Of a stretch of DNA of 8,594 bases, positions 1-5,957 are shown piece after piece. The translations under genes and the position numbers were made by a program. The notes beneath the pieces are model-generated. The model was not told the DNA's origin. It saw nothing but the letters and a program-made list of their open reading frames with translations, and searched no databases. The first letter of the stretch is position 1. The number at the start of each line of letters is the position of its first letter. This DNA comes from Candidatus Eiseniibacteriota bacterium (GTDB lineage Bacteria > Eisenbacteria > RBG-16-71-46 > SZUA-252), in assembly GCA_016880395.1 (NCBI GenBank), contig JAEHDN010000129.1, positions 1-8,594 on the forward strand. The letters run 5' to 3'.

Positions 1-127
1 TCCCGAACAGCACACTCTCTTCTTCGCGGGTGAAGCCACCGAAGAGCAGAGTGGGACCGTCGAGGCAGCGCTCGCGAGCGGCCGACGAGCGGCGCGACAG
101 GTCAGCCATGCATTGAGCCGGGGATGA
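1..127 (+). CDS. FAD-dependent amine oxidase (flavin monoamine oxidase-like), C-terminal fragment
   Basis: Only the last ~41 codons are in the window, read in the frame starting at base 2 and ending at TGA 125-127. The translation contains LFFAGEATEEQSGTVEAALA followed by SGRRAARQV. This is the closing FAD-binding strand and helix of the flavin amine oxidase family (the pattern FAGE-A-T, then G-T-V, then A-SG-AA), which in full-length members lies at the very C-terminus and contacts the flavin. These enzymes oxidise amines or related substrates with FAD; the substrate cannot be read from this tail. A protoporphyrinogen-oxidase-like or phytoene-desaturase-like relative would end similarly. The stop codon lies inside the promoter proposed for the next gene. 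The frame is too short for standard ORF length cut-offs, but the motif match is clear. Confidence 0.8.
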   Translation, partial: PEQHTLFFAGEATEEQSGTVEAALASGRRAARQVSHALSRG

Positions 128-141
128 ATCCCGCCTAGAGT
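113..141 (+). promoter_or_regulatory. Sigma70-type promoter for the downstream membrane protein gene
   Basis: TTGAGC (113-118) and TAGAGT (136-141) are separated by exactly 17 bases. Each hexamer matches four of six consensus positions. Initiation would be expected near 148, giving a leader of about 37 bases before the preferred ATG at 185. The -35 box overlaps the end of the upstream amine oxidase gene. The start point is predicted from spacing only. Confidence 0.45.
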
Positions 142-172
142 TGGCATGCGCCTGACGCACCCCACGAACGCT

Positions 173-178
173 GGGAGG
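173..178 (+). promoter_or_regulatory. Shine-Dalgarno GGGAGG that fixes the start at 185
   Basis: GGGAGG lies six bases before the ATG at 185. The alternative in-frame ATG at 146 has no comparable site and would lie at or before the predicted transcription start, so 185 is preferred. Confidence 0.7.
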
Positions 179-184
179 ATCGGC

Positions 185-811
185 ATGCAGGAAGCCGTCG
201 CTTCGTCGATGAGAGCCTGGGATACCTTCTACGTCATCGTCGGCACGGCCGCCGGCGCGTTGACGGGACTTCAGTTCGTCGTGATGACGTTGATCGGCGA
301 GGTGGACCGAAGCCGGCGGCGCGACTCGATCTCCGCCTTCGGCACTCCGAACATCGTCCATTTCTGCGCGGTCCTGCTCGCGACCTCGATTCTCAGTGCC
401 CCCTGGCCGGGGTTGCGCCAGCCCGGCATAGCCATGTCCGTTTGCGGCGTGCTCGGAGTGGTCTACTCAGGCGAGGTCGTGAGACGCGCGCTCCACCAGC
501 GCGGGTACGAGCCCGTCTGGGAGGACTGGGTGTGGCACGCCGTGCTGCCGGCTGCTTCGTATGCCACGCTGGTCGTGGCCGGTCTCGCGCTCCAGACGAA
601 CTCGGCGGAGCCGCTCTTCGCGATCGGCGCGGCGCTCCTGATGCTCCTGTTCATCGGGATCCACAACGCCTGGGATACGGTCGTCTACGTCACCGTGGAT
701 CTGCCGACGATCCAGGCGCGCGCGGACTCGGAGGGCGCAGCACCGCCGCCTCCCCATTCCAGCATGGAGATCAAGCCGCCTTCCGGCGCTTCGACGCAAG
801 GAGGAGGCTGA
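185..811 (+). CDS. Conserved multi-pass membrane protein of unknown function
   Basis: A 208-residue protein with four or five likely membrane segments, roughly residues 14-38, 58-76, 80-97, 119-137 and 144-163, followed by a Pro/Ser/Gly-rich hydrophilic tail of about 35 residues. Recognisable conserved blocks are FYVIVGTAAGALTGLQFVVM near the N-terminus, TPNIVHF at 54-60, a Tyr-Pro then WEDW stretch at 109-115, and GIHNAWDTVVY at 158-168. I recognise these from a widespread family of hypothetical membrane proteins in soil and environmental bacteria for which I know no function. The in-frame ATG at 146 would add 13 residues, but the strong Shine-Dalgarno at 173-178 supports 185. It has its own promoter, stands alone on its strand, and converges with the hydrolase gene. 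The polar invariant residues in the last helix (His, Asn, Asp) could form a site within the membrane; this is only a suggestion. Confidence 0.75.
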   Translation: MQEAVASSMRAWDTFYVIVGTAAGALTGLQFVVMTLIGEVDRSRRRDSISAFGTPNIVHFCAVLLATSILSAPWPGLRQPGIAMSVCGVLGVVYSGEVVRRALHQRGYEPVWEDWVWHAVLPAASYATLVVAGLALQTNSAEPLFAIGAALLMLLFIGIHNAWDTVVYVTVDLPTIQARADSEGAAPPPPHSSMEIKPPSGASTQGGG

Positions 812-900
812 CGCCGAGGCCCACTATGGGCCCCGACTCCGGCGCCGACCGCGTGCCCCATGATGAGGCTCGACGTCGCGTAGCGAATGGTAACGTACCA

Positions 901-940
901 CGGGGCCGGCACCGGACGAGGCGACCCGGTCGGAGCCCCG
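901..940. terminator. Imperfect hairpin between convergent genes, possible bidirectional terminator
   Basis: CGGGGC (901-906) pairs with GCCCCG (935-940), and inside it ACCGG (911-915) pairs with CCGGT (926-930). There is a 4x4 internal loop and a ten-base apical loop. It lies between the 3' ends of the membrane protein gene and the hydrolase gene. No T-tract follows on either strand, so intrinsic termination is uncertain. Confidence 0.3.
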
Positions 941-960
941 CGCCTCTCAGCTCATGGATG

Positions 961-1695
961 TCATCCGACCCTGGACGCAACCAGGGAGAGGAACGCCTCC
1001 GGATCCTCGAGAGGCATCATGTGTCCCACGCGCGGCTGGATGGTGAACGAGGCGGCCCTTCGAAGGAACGCCTCGGGCGCCGCCCAGCCCGAGCGTGACC
1101 GCTCGCCCGCCATCATGTGCACCGGGATCCCCGAGTCGAGCACGCCCTCCAGCATCCGGAGATAGCCTGGCGAGGATGTGGCAGTCACCACCGCCCGAGC
1201 CAGCGCTTGCACCGAGCTCGCGGGCTGGGCGTCGAACATGCGGCGGGCCCAGGCGACACGCTGCGCCGTGGGCTCCATCTTTTGCCCCGAGATCCAGCCG
1301 GGCACGTCGCTCCGGAATCCCTCGAGCAGCGCTTCCGCATCCGGACGCGACATGGCTGCCACCTTGGCGGACCAGAACGCGTCCGCGAGGGTGACATTGC
1401 CCTCCACGTTGACGACGGCCTCGACCCGGCCGGGATGCCGAGCGGCGAGGAGCATCGCCACCGCGCCGCCGACCGAGTGCCCCATGATCGCGGCCCTGGA
1501 GATTCCGAGGCGGTCCATCTCTCCCACGACATGGTCCGCCTGCGCCTCGAGAGTTTCGGGCGTCATCGCGTGCGCGTGGGAACCGTAACCGAGCATGTCG
1601 ATGATCACCGCTCGCTTCGGTGATGGAAGTGGGATCTCTTCCAGGTGGCCAAGTCCCTGGTATAGGCCGTGCAGGGCACGACTGTCATGCTGCAA
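961..1695 (-). CDS. Alpha/beta hydrolase with a shortened or frame-disturbed N-terminus
   Basis: A 244-residue alpha/beta-hydrolase-fold enzyme, probably a soluble esterase-, lipase- or C-C hydrolase-like protein of unknown substrate. The fold signatures are: LHG at residues 8-10 (oxyanion-hole loop after strand 3), IIDMLGYG at 31-38, the nucleophile elbow GHSVGG with Ser74, and VGHMMPLEDPEAF near the end with His225 as the catalytic base. Glu198 in the AGERS segment is a candidate for the acid residue. Most members are 260-300 residues and have 20-30 residues before HG; only seven precede LHG here. The listed start is TTG at 1695, but its nearest GGGAG is only one base away. A better-placed ATG (1686-1688), eight bases after GGGAG, is in another frame. 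One extra base in the GGG run at 1674-1676 would join that ATG to the hydrolase frame as MTVVPLHG. The fold call is firm; the start is not. Confidence 0.8.
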   Translation of the reverse strand: MQHDSRALHGLYQGLGHLEEIPLPSPKRAVIIDMLGYGSHAHAMTPETLEAQADHVVGEMDRLGISRAAIMGHSVGGAVAMLLAARHPGRVEAVVNVEGNVTLADAFWSAKVAAMSRPDAEALLEGFRSDVPGWISGQKMEPTAQRVAWARRMFDAQPASSVQALARAVVTATSSPGYLRMLEGVLDSGIPVHMMAGERSRSGWAAPEAFLRRAASFTIQPRVGHMMPLEDPEAFLSLVASRVG

Positions 1696-1696
1696 T

Positions 1697-1701
1697 CTCC
1701 C
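1697..1701 (-). promoter_or_regulatory. Shine-Dalgarno GGGAG upstream of an out-of-frame ATG at the hydrolase 5' end
   Basis: On the minus strand GGGAG is followed by eight bases and then ATG at 1688-1686, an ideal arrangement. That ATG reads MTVVPCTAYTRDLATW and stops after 27 codons, whereas the hydrolase frame is shifted by one base. The site therefore argues for a frame problem in the first codons rather than for the TTG at 1695. Confidence 0.4.
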
Positions 1702-1830
1702 GGCTGAGCGGCGTGACTCGGAAATGAGAGATTACACCGTCACCGATCGACCGGGGCACAGTGTCTCCGTCGCAAAGGCGCTCCGGCCCAGGACTTGAGG
1801 GCCTGAGCCCCCGGCGGCCCGCATCGGGGG

Positions 1831-1836
1831 TATACT
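1831..1836 (+). promoter_or_regulatory. Probable -10 element (TATACT) for the small basic protein
   Basis: TATACT matches five of six bases of the sigma70 -10 consensus in a very GC-rich setting. No convincing -35 is present 16-18 bases upstream. Initiation near 1843 would give a leader of about 46 bases. The leader would begin with a small GC hairpin (GGCGGG 1842-1847 pairing with CCCGCC 1853-1858, five-base loop). Confidence 0.4.
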
Positions 1837-1877
1837 CCAGCGGCGGGACCGCCCCGCCTCGCCGTCAGTTCATTCGG

Positions 1878-1883
1878 AAGGAG
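1878..1883 (+). promoter_or_regulatory. Shine-Dalgarno AAGGAG that fixes a TTG start
   Basis: AAGGAG is followed by a five-base spacer and TTG at 1889-1891. No ATG or GTG in this frame has such a site, so the unusual TTG start of the small basic protein is well supported. Confidence 0.7.
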
Positions 1884-1888
1884 CACGT

Positions 1889-2125
1889 TTGGCAACGAAA
1901 CGACCGTCGTATCTCAAGCGGCAGAAGGAACAGCAGCGTCTCGCCCGGGCCAACAACAAGCGCGAAGCGAAACGGGAGCGCAAGCGCGCCCGCGACGAGA
2001 TGAACGCCGCGCCCGAGGGCGTGGACGCGGTCGAGCCGGGCATGGAAGGCGTCGAGACCGCAGCCGCCGAAGTCGCCGAAGCAACCGAAGCGCCCCAGCC
2101 TTCGGAGCCCCCCGACATCACCTGA
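1889..2125 (+). CDS. Small Lys/Arg-rich protein with acidic Ala/Pro tail, function unknown
   Basis: A 78-residue, sharply bipartite protein. Residues 1-37 are strongly basic (begins MATKRPSYLKRQKEQQRLAR, then more Lys/Arg with interspersed Glu) and would form a charged helix. Residues 38-78 are acidic and rich in Ala, Glu, Val and Pro, and look disordered. Short proteins with a similar opening (K-R-P-S, then K-R and alternating K/R/E) are common hypothetical genes in many bacterial phyla; I know of no proven role. The basic part would suit nucleic-acid or ribosome binding and the acidic tail could mask it, but this is inference from charge alone. The TTG start is supported by AAGGAG five bases upstream. 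The gene has its own -10-like element and is followed at once by a strong hairpin, so it is probably a single-gene transcript. Confidence 0.7.
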   Translation: MATKRPSYLKRQKEQQRLARANNKREAKRERKRARDEMNAAPEGVDAVEPGMEGVETAAAEVAEATEAPQPSEPPDIT

Positions 2126-2129
2126 CGGA

Positions 2130-2159
2130 CGGGGCTGCATCAACGGGTCGGCAGCCCCG
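2130..2159. terminator. GC-rich hairpin between convergent genes, possible bidirectional terminator
   Basis: CGGGGCTGC (2130-2138) pairs perfectly with GCAGCCCCG (2151-2159) around a 12-base loop. The stem can extend by GG/CC beyond an A-A mismatch. It starts five bases after the stop of the small basic protein and lies just before the end of the kinase gene on the other strand. There is no T-run on either side, so it may be a weak or factor-assisted terminator or an RNA-end stabiliser. Confidence 0.5.
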
Positions 2160-2167
2160 ACCCTGCC

Positions 2168-3868
2168 TCATCCAGGCACGCCGCTGAGCGCGTCCGAGGC
2201 ACTCGCGGCCGGGGATTTCCTGGCGTTGCGTCGCGACGCCCACCACGCGCGTGCGTCCGCCGGAGTCCAGCGCGGCATCCCCTGAATCGAATCCTCGAGG
2301 AGTTCGCCGAGCGCCTCAGCCGATGGCGGACGCCTTGCCGGGTCTTTCTCCAGGCATTCCCTGATCGCGTTCTCGAACCGCTCCGGAATCGGCTGCGAGG
2401 TCCGCGTGGACAGAGAGGGCGGCGCATCGTTCAGGTGGCCGAGGAGCGTCTGGATCGGGGTGTCGCGCTCGAAGACGAGCCGGCCAGTCACGAGCCAGTA
2501 CCCGACACACCCGAGCGCATAGAGGTCGGATCGCGCATCCATGCGGTCCGCGCTGTAGACCGCCTCGGGCGCCATGAACGCGGGCGTTCCGGTGGTCGTG
2601 CCCTCGGCCGTGAGCTGAACGTCGCGGGCGCCGGTCTCCTTCACCAGCCCGAAGTCGAGCACCTTGACGAAGTCATCCTCGCGGCCGCGCCGGCAGGCGA
2701 AGATGTTCGCGGGCTTGACGTCGCGATGGATGAGTCCGCTCTCGTGCGCGTCGGCCAGCGAGTGGCAGACCTGCGTGAGGAGATACACCGCCCGGTTCAC
2801 GGGAACTGGGCCGTGCCGCTCGATCATGGTCCGCAGATCCATCCCGTCGAGGAGCTCCATGACGTAGTAGAAGCTCCCGCCCTCGGCAACCCCGAAATCG
2901 TAGATCTCGATCGTGTGGGGCGACCCGAGCATGGACGTCGCCTGGGCCTCGCGCTCGAACCTCGCGAGGGCCGTGCGCGCGACCTCCGGGTTCGGGCTCC
3001 CGGCGGTGTCCGGGCGGATCAGCTTGATGGCGGCCGGACGGGCGAGCATCCGGTGCCTGGCCTTCCACACCTCCCCCATGCCCCCGTCCCCCAGCTTCTC
3101 CTCGAGTCGATAGCTTCCCAACTGCCGCGCGTCGGAGAGCTGCCGCGTGAGCTTGTAGACGACTCTTGACCCCGCGATCGCGATTCCGGCGCAGATGTAG
3201 ACCGGCACGGAAACGTCGGCGATGAAGCGCCACACCCACCAGTCGATGACGGGCGGGATGCCGTGGGCGAGGAGCGACGCGGTGAAATAGAGCGGCTGGA
3301 TGGACGCGCTCAAGAGCGACCCGATCGCCGTCTGCTTCGGCGACAGAGGAAGCACGAGCGGTACCATGAGGAGCCAGACGCCGACCCAGGGCACTCCGTC
3401 CACGGATACGATGGAGATGTGCCGTTCCTTGAGCCGGGCGAGGAAGGTGTCCGGGTTTGAGCCTCCGATGGTCACCAGCTCCCTGAGGCCGCGGTCGACC
3501 TGCGTTTCCCAGCCCCAGGCCCCCAGCACGATCCCGAACGTGCTGATTAGCTGGAAGGCGACGAGCACCTTGGGATAGAGCTTGGGCGTGATCTTGCCGG
3601 CGCGGCTGGCGGCCGCCACGAGGAATCCGATCGTGATCGGAATGAGATTCGGCAAGTGGCTCACGAGCGTGTGCTCGGGACCCGCGTGCGAGTTGGTCGC
3701 GATCCCGTACCCGTCCACGGCCAGGTAGGTGAAGGAGTAGATGAGCGCGAGCCAGGAGAGCCTCCGGCACGCCTCCTGGTGGACCTCGGGCGCGACACCG
3801 CTGTAAGTCGAGCCGTCCTTGCGCTCGGGGCTGCGGTTGACGCGGGAAGCCACCACGGTGTCGCTCAC
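2168..3868 (-). CDS. Membrane-anchored Hanks-type Ser/Thr protein kinase with N-terminal multi-TM domain
   Basis: A 566-residue protein that phosphorylates Ser/Thr on unknown targets. Residues ~36-240 hold about six hydrophobic segments (near 36-54, 70-88, 98-120, 158-177, 180-203, 213-236). The kinase domain is ~253-527 and carries the full catalytic set: glycine loop GDGGMGEV 260-267, ATP-anchoring Lys282 in AIKLI, candidate helix-C Glu305/307, HRDVKPAN 381-388 with catalytic Asp383, DFG 405-407, GTPAFMAPE 427-435, Asp448 and an RRP at 512-514. It therefore looks active. About 40 Pro/Ala/Arg-rich residues follow. Most bacterial kinases of this class have a single helix after the kinase domain and extracellular repeats; here the membrane part is N-terminal and could be the sensor. 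I do not recognise it as a named domain. The start is GTG with no Shine-Dalgarno, but with TAGGGT six bases upstream. It is divergent from ftsH. Confidence 0.92.
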   Translation of the reverse strand: MSDTVVASRVNRSPERKDGSTYSGVAPEVHQEACRRLSWLALIYSFTYLAVDGYGIATNSHAGPEHTLVSHLPNLIPITIGFLVAAASRAGKITPKLYPKVLVAFQLISTFGIVLGAWGWETQVDRGLRELVTIGGSNPDTFLARLKERHISIVSVDGVPWVGVWLLMVPLVLPLSPKQTAIGSLLSASIQPLYFTASLLAHGIPPVIDWWVWRFIADVSVPVYICAGIAIAGSRVVYKLTRQLSDARQLGSYRLEEKLGDGGMGEVWKARHRMLARPAAIKLIRPDTAGSPNPEVARTALARFEREAQATSMLGSPHTIEIYDFGVAEGGSFYYVMELLDGMDLRTMIERHGPVPVNRAVYLLTQVCHSLADAHESGLIHRDVKPANIFACRRGREDDFVKVLDFGLVKETGARDVQLTAEGTTTGTPAFMAPEAVYSADRMDARSDLYALGCVGYWLVTGRLVFERDTPIQTLLGHLNDAPPSLSTRTSQPIPERFENAIRECLEKDPARRPPSAEALGELLEDSIQGMPRWTPADARAWWASRRNARKSPAASASDALSGVPG

Positions 3869-3874
3869 GCGCCT

Positions 3875-3880
3875 ACCCTA
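3875..3880 (-). promoter_or_regulatory. TAnnnT -10 box for a leaderless kinase transcript
   Basis: On the minus strand TAGGGT is followed by six bases (AGGCGC) and then the kinase GTG at 3868. Initiation about seven bases after the -10 box would fall on the start codon. No clear -35 is visible. The same geometry occurs on the other strand for ftsH. Confidence 0.4.
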
Positions 3881-3909
3881 CCACGCCGGGCCCTGCACTT
3901 CCCCCGCCG

Positions 3910-3938
3910 TTGCACCCCCGGGTGGGACTGTCTACGAT
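3910..3938 (+). promoter_or_regulatory. Promoter of ftsH, probably giving a leaderless mRNA
   Basis: TTGCAC (3910-3915) and TACGAT (3933-3938) are separated by exactly 17 bases. Six bases then precede the ftsH ATG at 3945, so predicted initiation coincides with the start codon. No purine-rich Shine-Dalgarno is found near the ATG. The hexamers match three and four of six consensus positions. Confidence 0.45.
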
Positions 3939-3944
3939 GACCTG

Positions 3945-5957
3945 ATGACGCCGGACCCCAAGCCTCCCGCACGCGGACCGGCCCCCCCGCCCACGCCTCC
4001 GAACCAGCCGGCCGGGCAGGCGCCTCAGCCACCAACGCCGACCGCACCGCCGCGCCGCATCTGGCTCGTCTTCGTCCTCATCGTGCTCGCCAACATCCTC
4101 CTGACGCGGCTCTTCTTCCCCGGTCCGAAGCCGGTGAAGGTGCCGTACACGCTCTTCAAGCAGGAGGTCACGAGAGACAACGTCGCCACGATCTACAGTC
4201 GCGGCGAGAGCATGACGGGCCGATTCCGACGGCCCGTCACGTATCCCACGAAGCCCGACACGCTCACCAGCGTCCGTCCGAAACCGGTGATCGACTTCTC
4301 CACCACCCTCCCTGCCTTCGTGGATCCGGGGCTCGAGTCGCTGCTCATCGCGCACGGCGTCGAGATCAGCGCCGAGCCGATCCAGCAAGGAAACCCGTGG
4401 CTCGGGCTCCTGTTCAGCTTCGCTCCCGCGCTCCTCCTGATCGGGCTCTACGTGTGGGCATTCCGGCGCGCGGCAAAGCAGGGCGGCCTCGGCGGCGGGC
4501 TCATGGGGATCGGGCGGAGCACCGCGCGGCGCTTCGACACGGAGCGGGACGAGCGGGTCACGTTCGAGGACGTCGCGGGCATCGACGAGGCCGAGAACGA
4601 GCTGGTCGAGATCGTCGACTTCCTCAAGGACCCGCAAAAATACCAGCGCCTCGGAGGCACGGCACCCAAGGGAGTCCTCCTGGTCGGCGCTCCGGGAACG
4701 GGCAAGACTCTACTCGCGCGGGCCGTGGCCGGCGAGGCCGGCGTGCCGTTCTTCTCCATGAGCGGATCCGAGTTCGTGGAGATGATCGTGGGCGTGGGCG
4801 CCGCACGCGTGCGCGATCTCTTCCGGCTGGCCCGCGAGAGCGCGCCCGCCATCGTCTTCATCGACGAGCTGGACTCGATCGGACGCGCCCGCGGCCTCGT
4901 GTCGATCGGAGGCTCGAGCGAGCAGGAGCAGACGCTGAACCAGATCCTCACCGAGATGGATGGCTTCTCGAGCCGCGAGGGCATCATCGTGCTCGGGGCG
5001 ACGAACCAGCCCGACATTCTCGACAAGGCGCTCCTCCGCCCCGGACGATTCGATCGCCGCGTCGTCGTGAACCTGCCGGACCGGAAAGGGAGAGAGGCGA
5101 TCCTCCGCGTGCACACACGGCAGGTGCCGCTGGCCTCCGACGTGAATCTGGACGAGCTGGCGTCGGCGACGCCGGGCCTCGCGGGCGCGGATCTTCGAAA
5201 TCTGGTCAACGAGGCCGCACTGCTCGCGGCCCGGCGCGAGGAGACCGAGGTGCACGCGAAGGACTTCCTCGATGCGCTCGAGAAGATCGTGCTGGGGCCG
5301 GAGCGGCCGCTCCTCCTGAGCCGCGACGATCGGGAGCGGATCGCGTACCACGAGGGCGGGCATGCCATCCTCGGGCTCGTGATCCCCGGATCGGATCCCG
5401 TGCATCGCGTGTCCATCGTACCCCGCGGCCAGGCGCTCGGCGTCACGTATCAGCGCCCGGAGGCGGATCGTTACAACTACCCCGAGTCCTACCTGCGCGG
5501 CCGGCTCATCGGAATGCTCGGCGGCCGCGCCGCCGAGGAGATCGTCTTCGGAACGCGCACGACCGGTGCGCAGAACGACATCGAGCAGGCGACGCAGCTC
5601 GCGCGCGACATGGTCACGCGCTGGGGCATGAGCGACAAGCTGGGAATGGTACAGCTCGCGCCGCGCGAGAATCCCTACCTGGCGGGTCCCGATGGGTTCG
5701 GCGGGCCAAGCCCCATCAGCGAGGAGACCGCGAGCGCGGTCGATGCGGAGGTGCTCCGGATCATCCGCGAGAGCCACGAGGAAGCGAAGCGCCTGCTCGT
5801 GGAGCATCGCCCGGCGCTCGACAAGCTCGCGGAGGCCCTGCTCGCGCACGAGACCCTGGACGAGCAGGAGATCCTGAAGGTCACCGGACTCAGCCCAGCA
5901 GGTGAAGTGCGCTCAGCACCGCGATCCCGACCCCCATCAAGCTCTCCCCCGCGATGA
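3945..5957 (+). CDS. ftsH: ATP-dependent zinc metalloprotease FtsH
   Basis: A 670-residue membrane AAA+ protease that extracts and degrades damaged membrane proteins and some soluble regulators as a hexamer. Order of parts: an unusual Pro-rich cytoplasmic leader (1-37); TM1 ~39-58; an outside-facing domain ~60-150; TM2 ~152-173; Walker A GAPGTGKT 248-255; pore loop MIVGVGA 280-286; Walker B IVFIDELD 303-310; second region of homology ~351-373 with Arg365/Arg368 as arginine fingers; zinc site HEGGH 469-473 with Asp545 in GAQND as third ligand. Length is normal. In E. coli FtsH the pore position here occupied by Ile281 is Phe, and the zinc motif is usually HEAGH; both variants look tolerable. 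The frame is open upstream to 3819, but that would run into the kinase gene; ATG 3945 sits six bases after a -10 box. The last ~20 residues (Ser/Pro/Arg-rich) are encoded opposite the transporter gene and are probably not conserved. Confidence 0.95.
   Translation: MTPDPKPPARGPAPPPTPPNQPAGQAPQPPTPTAPPRRIWLVFVLIVLANILLTRLFFPGPKPVKVPYTLFKQEVTRDNVATIYSRGESMTGRFRRPVTYPTKPDTLTSVRPKPVIDFSTTLPAFVDPGLESLLIAHGVEISAEPIQQGNPWLGLLFSFAPALLLIGLYVWAFRRAAKQGGLGGGLMGIGRSTARRFDTERDERVTFEDVAGIDEAENELVEIVDFLKDPQKYQRLGGTAPKGVLLVGAPGTGKTLLARAVAGEAGVPFFSMSGSEFVEMIVGVGAARVRDLFRLARESAPAIVFIDELDSIGRARGLVSIGGSSEQEQTLNQILTEMDGFSSREGIIVLGATNQPDILDKALLRPGRFDRRVVVNLPDRKGREAILRVHTRQVPLASDVNLDELASATPGLAGADLRNLVNEAALLAARREETEVHAKDFLDALEKIVLGPERPLLLSRDDRERIAYHEGGHAILGLVIPGSDPVHRVSIVPRGQALGVTYQRPEADRYNYPESYLRGRLIGMLGGRAAEEIVFGTRTTGAQNDIEQATQLARDMVTRWGMSDKLGMVQLAPRENPYLAGPDGFGGPSPISEETASAVDAEVLRIIRESHEEAKRLLVEHRPALDKLAEALLAHETLDEQEILKVTGLSPAGEVRSAPRSRPPSSSPPR

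Noticed and set aside
146..184. Upstream ATG at 146 for the small membrane protein
   Set aside because: No Shine-Dalgarno, hydrophilic extra residues, and it lies at or before the predicted transcription start; 185 has GGGAGG at ideal spacing.
818..832. Small hairpin GGCCC-ACTAT-GGGCC just after the membrane protein stop
   Set aside because: Only five base pairs and no T-tract; expected often by chance at this G+C.
3819..3944. 42-codon N-terminal extension of FtsH
   Set aside because: It would overlap the divergent kinase gene and span the promoter region; its composition resembles neither FtsH nor a signal sequence.
4397..5905. 502-codon alternative frame inside ftsH on the plus strand
   Set aside because: Arg/Gly/Ala-rich shadow of a gene whose own frame contains every FtsH motif in order.
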